Numbered from the stretch's first letter, positions 16,461 through 26,117 are shown. The stretch: 46,341 nucleotides of DNA from Qipengyuania sp. (GCA_019745075.1 JAIETR010000046.1:1-46341); one strand, 5' to 3'. Program-made: numbers and translations. Notes: a model not told the origin generated them from the sequence alone.

Positions 16461-17834
16461 TCAGCGATCCGGTACCCCCCGCAGCGTCGGCTCGGCTCGA
16501 GTGAGGAAACAAAATCGCAGTACAAGGATCCAGAACAATCCTCCGAAAGATGCGAGCACCGTGAATAGCGATCCGTTCGTAAGGGTGAGGGCAATCGGCA
16601 ACAGGATCAGAAGGGCCGCCTTCCCGACACCCCGTGAGACTGCGTCGAGGCCCCGCAGCAGCAGGCCGAGCAAAGCGAAGACGATCGGGATTCCGAGGAG
16701 GCCGAGGCTGGCAATGCCGTCCGACGCCAGAAAGCTGGCGTTTGCATTGAGCTTGGGGAAGTTGAAGTAGTCTTCGCCGATGATCACGCCGATTTCCGGG
16801 AAGCGGACATCGTTGGCGAAGGCGGTGGGGGGCGGAACGAAGAAATTAAGGCCTCGAACGTGGGAAAAGAAGGTATTTCCAATCGATTCGAAGAAGTTGA
16901 GATAATGGACGACGAGGGCTCCGGGCGTCAGGATCGTCCGCATTCCCAGGTACCAGGCCGAAAACTCGGCGATTTGCGATCGCTGGTAATTCCACACTGA
17001 GAAGAGCACGATCGCTGCCAGCGAAAGCGAGATGAATGCCAGCCCCCTAAGAAATCGCAGGCGGGTGCTGAGAACGATGTAAAGTACCACAATGAAGGCG
17101 GGATACATCAATCCTGCCTTTTCCGCCGTGATCATGTAGTTGGACACCGATCCGAAGAGCCCGAGAATGACGGCGAACGGCTTGCGGTAAACCAAGCCGA
17201 CCGCCAGCAAGCCGGTCGACAACACATATTGGGAATAGGTTTGCGCATAACCCTCGACGAAATTCTGCGCGGCCCCCCGCTCGCGCTGCTCGTAGATGCT
17301 GTCCAGAGCGACGAAGCTCATCACGCCGCCGAAACGCCAATAGAGGAAGGCGAGAAGGATCGCGGAAAGGGCCATCATCCCGGGGATAAGGAGGAAATGC
17401 GGCTTGCGCACTTCGACGACCTCCACCGGCCTCGCCGAGCGGCTCAGGAACCGCGCTCCGGCGTAGCCTATGACGATGAAGAACGAGGTCAGCGTCGGCT
17501 GGCCCGAATAGCGCGGATCCATGTAGAACAGGCAGATTATCGACGGGACGACAACGAAGAGATAGACAATCAATAGGATCAAAGTGGATGGAGACCGGAT
17601 CTCCGGTGGACAGAGCCACGAGGCGGAGGCAATAAAGAACACCACCTGTAGCCCCCCGACGAGGCCGGGCGACGAAAAACTGTAGCCGTAGAACGGCCAG
17701 ACGATCGCCGCATAATCTCGCAAGAGAACGAAAAGTGCGAACGAATAGACGGCCATGCACGTCAGGCGCATCGCGACGAGTAGCGCCGTATGCTTTCGCT
17801 GCGATGGAGCTGCAAGGAATGGCAACGACGTCAT
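16461..17834 (-). CDS. wzy: Oligosaccharide repeat-unit polymerase (Wzy-like)
   Basis: The 457-residue protein has about 11-12 hydrophobic segments and a large loop (about 290-370) with SIYEQRERGAAQ and RGLNFFVPPPTAF. Low similarity between families is normal for Wzy; assignment rests on topology and on the position next to wzx. The start ATG at 17834 overlaps the wzx stop as ATGA. A hand-counted line in the gene (16741-16800) is about 52% GC, lower than the flanking core genes, as is usual for wzy. Confidence 0.78.
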   Translation of the reverse strand: MTSLPFLAAPSQRKHTALLVAMRLTCMAVYSFALFVLLRDYAAIVWPFYGYSFSSPGLVGGLQVVFFIASASWLCPPEIRSPSTLILLIVYLFVVVPSIICLFYMDPRYSGQPTLTSFFIVIGYAGARFLSRSARPVEVVEVRKPHFLLIPGMMALSAILLAFLYWRFGGVMSFVALDSIYEQRERGAAQNFVEGYAQTYSQYVLSTGLLAVGLVYRKPFAVILGLFGSVSNYMITAEKAGLMYPAFIVVLYIVLSTRLRFLRGLAFISLSLAAIVLFSVWNYQRSQIAEFSAWYLGMRTILTPGALVVHYLNFFESIGNTFFSHVRGLNFFVPPPTAFANDVRFPEIGVIIGEDYFNFPKLNANASFLASDGIASLGLLGIPIVFALLGLLLRGLDAVSRGVGKAALLILLPIALTLTNGSLFTVLASFGGLFWILVLRFCFLTRAEPTLRGVPDR

Positions 17835-19138
17835 GTGTTCGCCTTCGCCGGTATCGCTCCACGTGACCTGAAGGCGAGTCGAAGTATGACGACGCTGTAG
17901 ATCAGGTAAAAAATCGCGCCGGAAACGGCGAACGCTTCGCTCACGAATCGACTGTCGAAATAAGCGGCGGCGACGATAGCTCCCGTTCGGAAGAGCAGGC
18001 CCCCGACCTGGAGAACCATTCCGATGCCGAGATGCCCGGTGATGCTCAGCACGCTCGAGACCGGGCTCGACACGAATTGCAGCAGCAACCAAGGAGTCAT
18101 CCAGCTAACGAGAAGTCCGGCGCGTGACCACTCCGGACCGAACAGCAGCGGGAACAGAAACGGGGCGGCAAGTCCCAGCGCTATGAGCAGCGGGAAGCCG
18201 GCGATCGCGAGGCTGCGCATCGTCTGGACGGTAAAGGCGTGAAGCTGTCCGTTCCGGGCCCGTTCGGGCGCCTGTGACAGGAAAACCTGTGCGGCCGAGG
18301 TGCCGAACAACGCCATCGGCGCCTGCACCACCATCATGGCCAGGGTGACCTGACCCAACTCTGCGGTTCCGGCCACCAGGCCGATGAGAAAGATCGGCAA
18401 CTGGATCGCGGCGCTGTTTGCAAGCGCCTCCCACACCGAGAATTGCGGGAAGGCGCGATATCGCGAAAGGGTTGATCGCAGCGCCGTCCACCGAAAGCCC
18501 GGCGCCAGTCCGCGAACGTCGGCCAGCATGGATTTCGCCATAAAGGCGGCGCCGGCCGCGCTGGTGAGGATTAGCCCGACGATCAGCCCGATGACACCCG
18601 ATCCCAGGGCGCCAAGAATGACCTGGGCGGCCGCCGCAGCGCCCGATTGCGAAACGCGCGAAGCGGCCAGCAGATTGTAGCCCTTGCGGCGGATAAACCA
18701 GTTCTGCATCGCGGAGAAAACGCCCAAGGCGAGCAGGTTGACCGGTATGAGCCAGAGGTAGGGCGCGATTCCGTGCAGGTTCTCGCCGCCCAGAAGCGCC
18801 GCCGGAATGGCTGCCAGGATGGCCGCGGTCAGTACGGCAATCGCCAACGTGGCGAGGATCGCAAGGCTGAAGACCTCGAAAGCGCGCTCGTCTTGCTCCG
18901 GTAGCGCGATGGCGACGTCCAGCCTGAGGCAAACCGCCACCGCCAAGACATAGATGACCGCCGAGTACATCGCGAACACGCCGAACTCGGACGGAGTATA
19001 GAGACGCGCGAGTACCAGCAGCGCCGCGCCGGTGATCCCGTGGCCGATCAGAGTGCCGCCGGCGAGCTTGGCTACCGGTCCCAGGAAACCATTCGGGTCG
19101 CGCAATCGCTCGAGGAAGGCTCCTGCCGAACGGCGCAT
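17831..19138 (-). CDS. wzx: Lipid-linked repeat-unit flippase (Wzx-like)
   Basis: MATE/MOP-superfamily flippase with about 12 hydrophobic segments over 435 residues; the opening VAKLAGGTLIGHGITGAALL and RLYTPSEFGVFAM are typical of the polysaccharide-transporter family. It moves the undecaprenyl-linked repeat unit to the periplasmic face. I prefer the ATG at 19138 (MRRSAGAF, TGAGG just upstream) over an in-frame TTG at 19153, which would overlap wbpE. It is followed by wzy with a 4-base overlap. Confidence 0.88.
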   Translation of the reverse strand: MRRSAGAFLERLRDPNGFLGPVAKLAGGTLIGHGITGAALLVLARLYTPSEFGVFAMYSAVIYVLAVAVCLRLDVAIALPEQDERAFEVFSLAILATLAIAVLTAAILAAIPAALLGGENLHGIAPYLWLIPVNLLALGVFSAMQNWFIRRKGYNLLAASRVSQSGAAAAAQVILGALGSGVIGLIVGLILTSAAGAAFMAKSMLADVRGLAPGFRWTALRSTLSRYRAFPQFSVWEALANSAAIQLPIFLIGLVAGTAELGQVTLAMMVVQAPMALFGTSAAQVFLSQAPERARNGQLHAFTVQTMRSLAIAGFPLLIALGLAAPFLFPLLFGPEWSRAGLLVSWMTPWLLLQFVSSPVSSVLSITGHLGIGMVLQVGGLLFRTGAIVAAAYFDSRFVSEAFAVSGAIFYLIYSVVILRLAFRSRGAIPAKANT

Positions 19139-19142
19139 GGCC

Positions 19143-20231
19143 TCAGACTGCAATGGCGCGTTGCAGCGCTTCGACGACTTCTGCCTGTTCGGTCGGCCGG
19201 ATATAGGGGTGAAAAGGTAAGCTTAGCACCTCTTCGGCCGCGCGGTCGCCGTGCGGTAGCGAGACGCTGTCATCCGCCACCGCCGGCTGCCGGTTGAGGG
19301 GCAGCGGATAGTGGACGGTGGTGGGAATGCCCGCGTCTGCCAGTGCCTCTCGGACCGCATCTCGGTTCGGTACGCGAATGGTGTACTGGGCCCACGCCGA
19401 GCGGTTCCCCTCCGCCACGACAGGTGGCGCGATCGCTGTTCCGGAGAGCGCGCGATCATAGCGTTCGGCAGCATCCTGGCGGGCCGCGAGCTCGGCCTCG
19501 AAGACCTCGAGCTTCGCCAGCAAGACGGCGGCTTGCAGAGTGTCGAGGCGACTGTTCACGCCGACGCGCACATGGTGGTAGCGCCGCGACTGGCCATGCC
19601 GGGCGATTTGCCGGATGACGGTCGCAAGCTCCTCGTCCCGCACGAAAATCGCACCTCCGTCACCGTAACAGCCCAGTGGCTTGGAGGGGAAAAAGCTGGT
19701 GCAGGCAATTCGGCTGAGATTGCACGAACGCTTGCCGTGCTGGATCGCGCCGAAGCTTTGCGCTGCATCTTCGATCACGGCGAGATCATGCGTCGCGGCA
19801 ATCGCGTTGAGCGCATCCATGTCCGCGCATTGCCCATAGAGCGAGACGGGGATGATGGCCCGGGTGCGCGGTGAGATCGCCGCTGCGATCGTCGCGGGAT
19901 CAACGGTGAAGGTGACCGGATCGATATCGACGTAGACCGGGCGCGCGCCGAGCAGGGCGCTGACTTCCGCGGTGGCGATGTAGCTGAAGGCCGGCGTGAT
20001 GATTTCGTCGCCGGGGCCGATCCCCAGCGCCATCAGGGCGATCTGAAGCGCGTCGGTGCCGTTGGCGACCGAAATGCAATGCTGGGCCCCGGCAAACTCG
20101 GCGAGCCTTGTTTCTAGTTCCTCGACCTCCGGCCCCAGGATGTATCGTCCGTGCGCGAGGACCGCGGCGATCCGCCGGTCCATTTCCAGTCCTATACGCT
20201 TCTGCTGCGCCGCCAGATCGACGAAATCCAT
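19143..20231 (-). CDS. wbpE: UDP-2-acetamido-2-deoxy-3-oxo-glucuronate aminotransferase (WbpE)
   Basis: PLP-dependent DegT/DnrJ/EryC1/StrS enzyme giving UDP-GlcNAc-3-amino-uronic acid. The 362-residue sequence matches WbpE over its whole length as I remember it: LRHGQYILGPEV-like start, CISVANGTDALQIALMALG, IEDAAQSFGA, and CTSFFPSKPLGCYGDGGAIF with PLP-lysine Lys184, then ARHGQSRRYHHVRVGVNSRLDT (cited in part). It lies 3 bases from the formyltransferase gene, which I think uses its product. Confidence 0.92.
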   Translation of the reverse strand: MDFVDLAAQQKRIGLEMDRRIAAVLAHGRYILGPEVEELETRLAEFAGAQHCISVANGTDALQIALMALGIGPGDEIITPAFSYIATAEVSALLGARPVYVDIDPVTFTVDPATIAAAISPRTRAIIPVSLYGQCADMDALNAIAATHDLAVIEDAAQSFGAIQHGKRSCNLSRIACTSFFPSKPLGCYGDGGAIFVRDEELATVIRQIARHGQSRRYHHVRVGVNSRLDTLQAAVLLAKLEVFEAELAARQDAAERYDRALSGTAIAPPVVAEGNRSAWAQYTIRVPNRDAVREALADAGIPTTVHYPLPLNRQPAVADDSVSLPHGDRAAEEVLSLPFHPYIRPTEQAEVVEALQRAIAV

Positions 20232-20234
20232 TTG

Positions 20235-21350
20235 TCAGCGTTCCCTGCGCGCCATGAGCCAAGCCAGCATCTGCTCATCGCCGGCTGCGCGGACATAGTG
20301 AAAGATGTCGCATCCAGAAACGTCGCAACGGTCGAGTCGCGCTCCGGCGGCCAGCAACGCGGACAGGACTGGATAGTCGGACGCCGCCTGGTGGAGCGAC
20401 TGTGTCTTAGCATACATCAGCGGGGTGGTGCCGTTCGCGTTCGCGCCATCGGGATCGGCTCCCTTGGCCAACAGCATTTTCACCGTTTCTAGGTGCTGTT
20501 TGAAACTGGCGCAGATGAGCGGCGACCAGCCCTTTTCGTTCCGATGCTCGATGAGAGCCGGCATCTGCTCAAGAATGGCGCCGGCCGTGGTGGTATCACC
20601 AGCCTCGCAAGCGCGCACCAGCTCTTCTCCCAATTGCCTGACATACTGTGCGTTACGCCATGAGGCGAAGCGCGCGATCGCATTGCGTTTCTCGTCCGGC
20701 AGCATCGGTTGGTTCTTGCGCTCGCGCAGGATCGGAGTCCGGCGGATCGTCCCCGTTTGCAATTCCTGCAGCACGCGGTGCAGTGCGATCAGTTGGGATT
20801 GGTAGGAGTTCTCGGCCACGATCTCGGGAGTGTCCTCGGGACCGATTGGGGTTTGTTCGAAGAGGATTTCCTCTCCTGCGTCTACCCGGCCATCGATGAA
20901 ATGCGCGGTCGCTCCCGCCGCGACGCCCTTGGTAATGGTGTAATAGAAGGCGTCCAAGCCGGAAGTCGCAGGGAGTATCCCGGGATGGATGTTGATGATG
21001 CCGTCGGAGAAGAGATCAATAATCGCCGGCTTGAGGATGCGCGCGCCCGAGATCAGCGCGATGCGTGCGCCCGATTGCGAGACCAGGTCCGAGATCGCCG
21101 TGACTTCTCCGTGCTCGCATGGCAGGAAGGCAAACCCGAGCGCGGCACAGACCCGTTCGGTATCGGCTGGGGAGCGGCGGCGCAGCGAGGTGGAAAAATA
21201 GCTCGTCGGGTCGGAGTGGACCAATTCGACCTTCGGTGCTGCGATAACTGTCACGCTGTGAAAGCCGTCCAGTCGCAGCGACAAGAGAAAGTCCTGGGTC
21301 TTCCGGTGAGGAAAGGCGTAGGCGAAAACCAGCAAGGGCGGCTTGCTCAT
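20235..21350 (-). CDS. Sugar N-formyltransferase with C-terminal ankyrin repeats
   Basis: Residues 1-215 form a methionyl-tRNA-formyltransferase-like fold using N10-formyl-tetrahydrofolate. The catalytic triad is visible as Asn120, His122 (INIHPGILP) and Asp157 (DGRVDAGEE). Residues about 243-370 hold three to four ankyrin units, the clearest being GWSPLICASFKQHLETVKML at 274 and GTTPLMYA at 307. The ankyrin-fused sugar formyltransferase QdtF of Providencia acts on a dTDP-3-amino sugar (from memory). Here the gene occupies the place of the acetyltransferase wbpD, between wbpB (ATGA overlap) and wbpE, so the likely substrate is UDP-GlcNAc3NA. A 4-amino sugar is the alternative. Confidence 0.88.
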   Translation of the reverse strand: MSKPPLLVFAYAFPHRKTQDFLLSLRLDGFHSVTVIAAPKVELVHSDPTSYFSTSLRRRSPADTERVCAALGFAFLPCEHGEVTAISDLVSQSGARIALISGARILKPAIIDLFSDGIINIHPGILPATSGLDAFYYTITKGVAAGATAHFIDGRVDAGEEILFEQTPIGPEDTPEIVAENSYQSQLIALHRVLQELQTGTIRRTPILRERKNQPMLPDEKRNAIARFASWRNAQYVRQLGEELVRACEAGDTTTAGAILEQMPALIEHRNEKGWSPLICASFKQHLETVKMLLAKGADPDGANANGTTPLMYAKTQSLHQAASDYPVLSALLAAGARLDRCDVSGCDIFHYVRAAGDEQMLAWLMARRER

Positions 21351-22285
21351 GGAGCTGCTCTCGCCATCGGATGCATGTCAGGGCCCGGCGCCGCGATCGC
21401 TCGTCGGATCTGGGCGACCATCTCGATCGCCGCTCTGCTCTCGCTGAGGCGGAACCCGCGACCGGCGAGGATTTCCTCGTAGCTTCGCGTGTGGAGATCG
21501 GTGAAGCCACCGGAGAACTCGACTTCCTGCCCGTCGATCGTGATCGAGCGATAGGTCCGCTGACCCTGGTCGCGCCATATCCGCGGGACATCCGCGACCT
21601 CGAGCGACATGAACCAGCGTACGCGCGCCTGCTCGAGCTCCAGGTAGCCGGCGCTGCGGGTCGGTTCGGCCAGGTGGACGACGTTCTCCTGCGTTGCCCC
21701 GAACAAATGGTGCAGCATATCGAAGAAATGCACCCCGATGTTCGTCGCGATACCGCCGGACCGGGCGGGATCCGCCTTCCAGCTCTTGAGGTACCAGTTG
21801 CCCCGTGAGGTCACGTAGGTCAGTTCGATCTCGTGCTTGCCCCCCGTTGCCTGTGAAACCTGCTCCTTGAGGGCCGCGATGGCCGGGTGCAGGCGCAGCT
21901 GGAGGATGGTCGAGACGCGGCGACCGGTAAGCTCCTCCAGGGCCACGAGTTCGTCGAGCTCGTGCGGCTCCAGCACCAGTGGCTTCTCGCAGATCACATC
22001 GGCGTCGGCGCGCAGCCCGTGGCCGACATGCGCGACGTGAAGATGGTTGGGCGAGGTCACCGCCACGTAGTCGATCCCGCGGCCCGTCTGGGCGGCCCAG
22101 GCGAGATACCTGTCGTATTCTTCGAACTGCGTGAAGAACTCGGCTTCGGGGAAATGGCTGTCGAGGATGCCGACCGAATCGTTGATGTCATAGGCGACCG
22201 CGAGAGCGTTGCCCGTCTCGGCGATCGAGCGCATGTGTCGCGGGGCGATGTATCCGCCGGCGCCGATCAGGGCAAATCGCTTCAT
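21347..22285 (-). CDS. wbpB: UDP-GlcNAc-uronate 3-dehydrogenase (WbpB)
   Basis: Gfo/Idh/MocA oxidoreductase that oxidises C3 of UDP-GlcNAcA. The 312-residue protein opens with the NAD fold IGAGGYIAPRHM, and carries CEKPLVL (Lys101) and ATNIGVHFFDM (His186), the catalytic pair of the WbpB/WlbA family, plus RGNWYLKSWK. Match to remembered WbpB is close throughout. WbpB recycles its NADH through WbpE's glutamate partner, so the adjacent wbpA-wbpB-wbpE set is functionally complete to the 3-amino sugar. Confidence 0.93.
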   Translation of the reverse strand: MKRFALIGAGGYIAPRHMRSIAETGNALAVAYDINDSVGILDSHFPEAEFFTQFEEYDRYLAWAAQTGRGIDYVAVTSPNHLHVAHVGHGLRADADVICEKPLVLEPHELDELVALEELTGRRVSTILQLRLHPAIAALKEQVSQATGGKHEIELTYVTSRGNWYLKSWKADPARSGGIATNIGVHFFDMLHHLFGATQENVVHLAEPTRSAGYLELEQARVRWFMSLEVADVPRIWRDQGQRTYRSITIDGQEVEFSGGFTDLHTRSYEEILAGRGFRLSESRAAIEMVAQIRRAIAAPGPDMHPMARAAP

Positions 22286-22295
22286 TGCCGGTCCC

Positions 22296-23618
22296 TCAGG
22301 CCTTGATCACGTTGGCGGCAGGATCGCGATAGACGCCGCGGCTGTCGATGATCAGCGAGGCGTGTTCGGCGATCATCGCATAATCGAACGCGTCGTGGTC
22401 GGTCGCCACGATCGCCGCATCGAATCTCGCGAGGGTATCCGGCGTAAGCGCGACGCTGGAGAGATCGAAGCGATGCTCGCGCATCTTGGGAAAGCGCGGA
22501 ACGTGGGGATCCGAATAGGCGAGCTCCGCCCCATGGTCGCGAAGCAGCTCCATGATTGCGACCGCAGGAGATTCGCGCATGTCGTCGACGTTCTTCTTGT
22601 ACGCGATCCCGAGCACCAGCACCTTGCTGCCGCGCACCGCGCGCCCCTCTGCGTTCAGACCCAGCACGAGCTTGTCGAATACATAGCGGGGCATCGCCTG
22701 GTTGATCTCGCCGGCGAGCTCTATGAAGCGCGTGTGAAGCTGGAATTCGCGCGCCTTCCAGGTCAGGTAGAACGGATCGATCGGAATGCAGTGCCCGCCC
22801 AGGCCGGGGCCAGGGAAATAGGCCGTAAAGCCAAAGGGTTTGGTCGAGGCCGCCTCGATGACCTCGAAAATGTCGATGTCCATCGCATCGCAGACGATCT
22901 TCATTTCGTTGACCAGTCCGATGTTGACCGCGCGATGGATGTTTTCCAGCAGCTTGGTCATTTCGGCGGTCTTCGTCGAACTCACTGGCACGATCCGGTC
23001 GATGATCTGGCCGTACAGCGCCTTGCCGACTTCGAGACACTTTGCGGTCGCGCCCCCGACCACCTTGGGGATGGTATGCGTGGTGAAGGCGACATTGCCC
23101 GGATCCTCGCGCTCGGGCGAATAGATCAGGAAGACGGTTTCTCCGACCACGAGGCCCGAGGAGGTGATCCGCGGCGCGACCTCCTCGTCGGTGGTTCCCG
23201 GGTAAGTCGTGCTTTCGAGCGAAACCAGCTGGCCAGGGCGCAGATAAGGGGCGATCGCCTCGCAAGTGTCGGTTACGAAGCGGAGGTCCGGCTCCCGGTA
23301 CTTGTTGAGCGGCGTAGGCACGCAGATAAGCACCGCATCGCATTGGGCGATGGCAGCGAAATCGGTCGTGCAGCGCATCCCGCGATGGTTGGCGGCGGCG
23401 ATAAGGGCTTCGTCGATATGCTCGATGGTCGATACACCGTCATTTAGTCGCGCGACCTTGTCCGCATCGACATCGAAACCGATCACGCCGAAGCCTTTTT
23501 CGCTGCAGCGCAACGCCAGCGGCTGGCCGACATAGCCCATGCCGACGATGCCGATAACCGCCTCGCAAGAGGCGATCCGGTTCAGCAGGCTGTGAAACGC
23601 ATCGGAGCCGGATGTCAT
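22296..23618 (-). CDS. wbpA: UDP-N-acetylglucosamine 6-dehydrogenase (WbpA type)
   Basis: Oxidises C6 of UDP-GlcNAc to the uronic acid in two steps. The 440-residue protein has the N-terminal NAD fold ([15 protein letters not shown]), the family motif [15 protein letters not shown] and catalytic Cys277 in [13 protein letters not shown], with the UDP-binding C-terminal domain ([17 protein letters not shown]). This motif set separates it from UDP-glucose dehydrogenases. It is 10 bases ahead of wbpB. A WecC-like ManNAc specificity cannot be excluded, given wecB at 32612. Confidence 0.9.
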   Translation of the reverse strand: MTSGSDAFHSLLNRIASCEAVIGIVGMGYVGQPLALRCSEKGFGVIGFDVDADKVARLNDGVSTIEHIDEALIAAANHRGMRCTTDFAAIAQCDAVLICVPTPLNKYREPDLRFVTDTCEAIAPYLRPGQLVSLESTTYPGTTDEEVAPRITSSGLVVGETVFLIYSPEREDPGNVAFTTHTIPKVVGGATAKCLEVGKALYGQIIDRIVPVSSTKTAEMTKLLENIHRAVNIGLVNEMKIVCDAMDIDIFEVIEAASTKPFGFTAYFPGPGLGGHCIPIDPFYLTWKAREFQLHTRFIELAGEINQAMPRYVFDKLVLGLNAEGRAVRGSKVLVLGIAYKKNVDDMRESPAVAIMELLRDHGAELAYSDPHVPRFPKMREHRFDLSSVALTPDTLARFDAAIVATDHDAFDYAMIAEHASLIIDSRGVYRDPAANVIKA

Positions 23619-23689
23619 GAGGTGATTGCCTGAAATTTCGATGAGGCCGCCCCGCGGGGCAGGCGAAACGCGCGCGCCAACTGCCGACT

Positions 23690-24862
23690 TTACCGCGCCT
23701 TGTCCAGAACTTCGGCAATCACGGCGCAGTCGCGCGCCAGTTCACTGTCGTCGATGGTCGGATGGGTCAGGAACATGATGCTGCATTCTCCCAGCGCTCG
23801 CGCGACCGGCAGTCGCTCGCGCGGCCGCCATGGCGTGCCCTCGAACGCCTTCTCGAGATAGACTTCGGAGCACGTTCCCTGGAACACCTTGACCCCCCGT
23901 CGCGCGCATTCCTCGATGAACCAGTTCCGTCCGAAGCCCTTTGCCTCCCAGCTTTCGCCGACATAACCGTAGAGCCGGTAATAAGCGTGCGTGTGCCCCG
24001 GCTGGGGGGCGGGAACCCGGACGTATTCCGGATATCGACGCAGCACTTCGGCGATGCGTCCCGCGATCTCGGTCCGTCGCCGCGTCCATTCGGCCATCCT
24101 GCGCAGCTGGATTCGACCGATCACGGCCTGCATTTCCAGCATTCGCCAATTGGTCCCAAAACTGTTGTGCAACCAGCGGAAGCCCGGCGGGTGCGCAGTG
24201 TTGTAGACCGCCTCCCAATCCTTGCCATGATCCTTGTACGACCACATTCGCGACCACAGCGCTTCATCCGCGGTGGTCACCATCCCTCCTTCACCGCCCG
24301 TGGTCATGATCTTGTCCTGGCAGAAGGACCACGCCCCCACATGGCCGAAGCTGCCAACCGACTGCCCGTCGATGCGTGCGCCGTGCGCCTGCGCGCAGTC
24401 CTCGACAACCTTGATGTCCGCGCGCGCGGCCAGGGCCATGATGGCGGGCATGTCGCAGGGCCATCCGCCGAGATGAACCGGAATGATGGCGCGCGTGCGC
24501 GGCGTCAGGACCGCCGAGATCGTCTCCGGGGTGATATTGCCGCTATCGGCGCCAACATCCGCGAATACGGGGGTCGCCCCTGCGTTGACGACCGTGGAAA
24601 TCGAGGCAATGAAGGTGCGCGGCGTCACCACGACCTCGTCGCCGGGGCCAATCCCGAGAGCCTCGAGGGCAAGGTCCAGCGCGACCGTGCCGTTGGTGAG
24701 CGCGATCGCACAGGGCGAGCCGGCCCATTCGGCGAACTCCCGCTCGAACGCCCGTGTCTCGTCGCCCGTCCAGTAATTGACCCGGTTCGAGGCCAGGACC
24801 GCTGCGACGGCGTCGACTTCCTCCTGGGTATAGGCAGGCCAGCCGGTGTTGGTCAGAGCCAC
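23690..24862 (-). CDS. DegT/DnrJ/EryC1/StrS aminotransferase, sugar unknown
   Basis: PLP-dependent sugar aminotransferase of 390 residues; PLP-lysine is Lys184 ([19 protein letters not shown]). It is not a duplicate of wbpE: the motifs [19 protein letters not shown] and the [11 protein letters not shown] loop belong to the 4-amino-sugar type branch. The start is a GTG at 24862 behind a GAGGTAGGA ribosome site, 4 bases after wbuB. A 71-base gap separates it from wbpA. A 4-keto sugar from the CapD-like enzyme is a reasonable substrate, but nothing in the sequence proves it. Confidence 0.82.
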   Translation of the reverse strand: MALTNTGWPAYTQEEVDAVAAVLASNRVNYWTGDETRAFEREFAEWAGSPCAIALTNGTVALDLALEALGIGPGDEVVVTPRTFIASISTVVNAGATPVFADVGADSGNITPETISAVLTPRTRAIIPVHLGGWPCDMPAIMALAARADIKVVEDCAQAHGARIDGQSVGSFGHVGAWSFCQDKIMTTGGEGGMVTTADEALWSRMWSYKDHGKDWEAVYNTAHPPGFRWLHNSFGTNWRMLEMQAVIGRIQLRRMAEWTRRRTEIAGRIAEVLRRYPEYVRVPAPQPGHTHAYYRLYGYVGESWEAKGFGRNWFIEECARRGVKVFQGTCSEVYLEKAFEGTPWRPRERLPVARALGECSIMFLTHPTIDDSELARDCAVIAEVLDKAR

Positions 24863-24866
24863 GATC

Positions 24867-26117
24867 CTACCTCACTTGCATGGTCGCGGGGTTCCGGTCC
24901 CTGCGCGCCGAAGTGGCGGCGGCATTTACGGCGCGCAGCGTCTGCTCCATAGCTTGCGCGGCGCCAAACGTCTCGCGGTAGAAGTCCTTGCCGCGGCGTC
25001 CTGCGGCGAGGCGCTCCTCGGGCGATAACCGGGCCCATTCCGCGATCGCGTCGGCCATGGCTTCCGTGTCCTCGGGAGCGGTCACGATCGCCGCCCCGGA
25101 GCATGCGAGCAGCGCCGCGGCCTCGCCGGCAATGCCTGCGACAATGGGCTTTCCGCAAGCGAGATAGTGCTGTGCCTTCGAGGGCATGGTAAATTCGTAG
25201 AGCGGATCGCCCTTCAAATGAAGGATCAGGATATCGGCCTGATCGAAGATGCGGTCCATCGTGGAGCGATCGACCGGAGCGTGCAGGACCAGCGGTGTTT
25301 CGGGATTGGCCTGGAGGTGTCTTTCAAGCGCATCGCGCTCGATGCCCGATCCAAAGACATGGAAGCGCAAGTCCGGCAGCGATCGGGCGGCCAGCTCGGC
25401 CGCGCGGACCACGTGCAGCAGCGACTGCGCCTGGCCGATGTTGCCGCCGTAAATCAGACTGGGATGTCCAGCCGGGCGTTCGGCCGGCGCAGCGGACTTC
25501 TGCCCGCCTTCTTGGTAGGTCGCCCAATTGTAGATGCGGGTCACCCGTTCGGGTTCTGCTCCGTGAGCGAGAATGCGATCGCGCATACCCTCCGTCTGCG
25601 CCACTATCCCGTCCGCCGCGCGATAGACGAAGCGACACAGCGCGCCCAAGGACTGGCCCAACCACTTGGGCAACATCCCCGACGCCAGCACGCTGTCGGG
25701 CCACAGATCCTGAACGTCTACAATCACCCTGTACCGGTGAAACCAGCGCGCGAGGATCGCAGCAAGCGCAGGCGTGAGCGGAGGATGGTAGACATAGACA
25801 GCGTCGTAACGCCGCCCGCGGGCCAACAAGAAGAGCAAGCAGGATAGAAAGAAGCTGCCGTAATTGAGCGCGCGGCCTACGGTGGAGCCGTCGTGCGAAG
25901 GGTAAAGCCAGAGTCTGTGCACGGCGCGCCCGCTCGCCGTGGTCATGCGCCAGTAGGGCCTCAGGCGGTGGCCGGCGTAGAGCTTGCCCCCCGGATAGTT
26001 GGGGAACCCCGTCGCCACTTCGACCTCGTGGCCCTTGGCAGCCAACATGTCCGCGAATTGTTCCCCCTTGAACGCAGGCTCGGGCTCAAACCATTGGGTC
26101 AGGTAGAGAATTCGCAT
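24867..26117 (-). CDS. wbuB: L-FucNAc-type glycosyltransferase (WbuB-like, GT4)
   Basis: GT-B transferase of 416 residues. Typical WbuB features are MRILYLTQWFEPEP, GFPNYPGGKLY, YVYHPPLTPALA, DVQDLWPDSV, and the donor-site region FTMPSKAQHYLACGKPIVA. WbuB directly follows fnlABC in E. coli O26 and related loci and transfers L-FucNAc, and the same order is kept here. I use the ATG at 26117, inside the TGATG overlap with fnlC. Confidence 0.85.
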   Translation of the reverse strand: MRILYLTQWFEPEPAFKGEQFADMLAAKGHEVEVATGFPNYPGGKLYAGHRLRPYWRMTTASGRAVHRLWLYPSHDGSTVGRALNYGSFFLSCLLFLLARGRRYDAVYVYHPPLTPALAAILARWFHRYRVIVDVQDLWPDSVLASGMLPKWLGQSLGALCRFVYRAADGIVAQTEGMRDRILAHGAEPERVTRIYNWATYQEGGQKSAAPAERPAGHPSLIYGGNIGQAQSLLHVVRAAELAARSLPDLRFHVFGSGIERDALERHLQANPETPLVLHAPVDRSTMDRIFDQADILILHLKGDPLYEFTMPSKAQHYLACGKPIVAGIAGEAAALLACSGAAIVTAPEDTEAMADAIAEWARLSPEERLAAGRRGKDFYRETFGAAQAMEQTLRAVNAAATSARRDRNPATMQVR

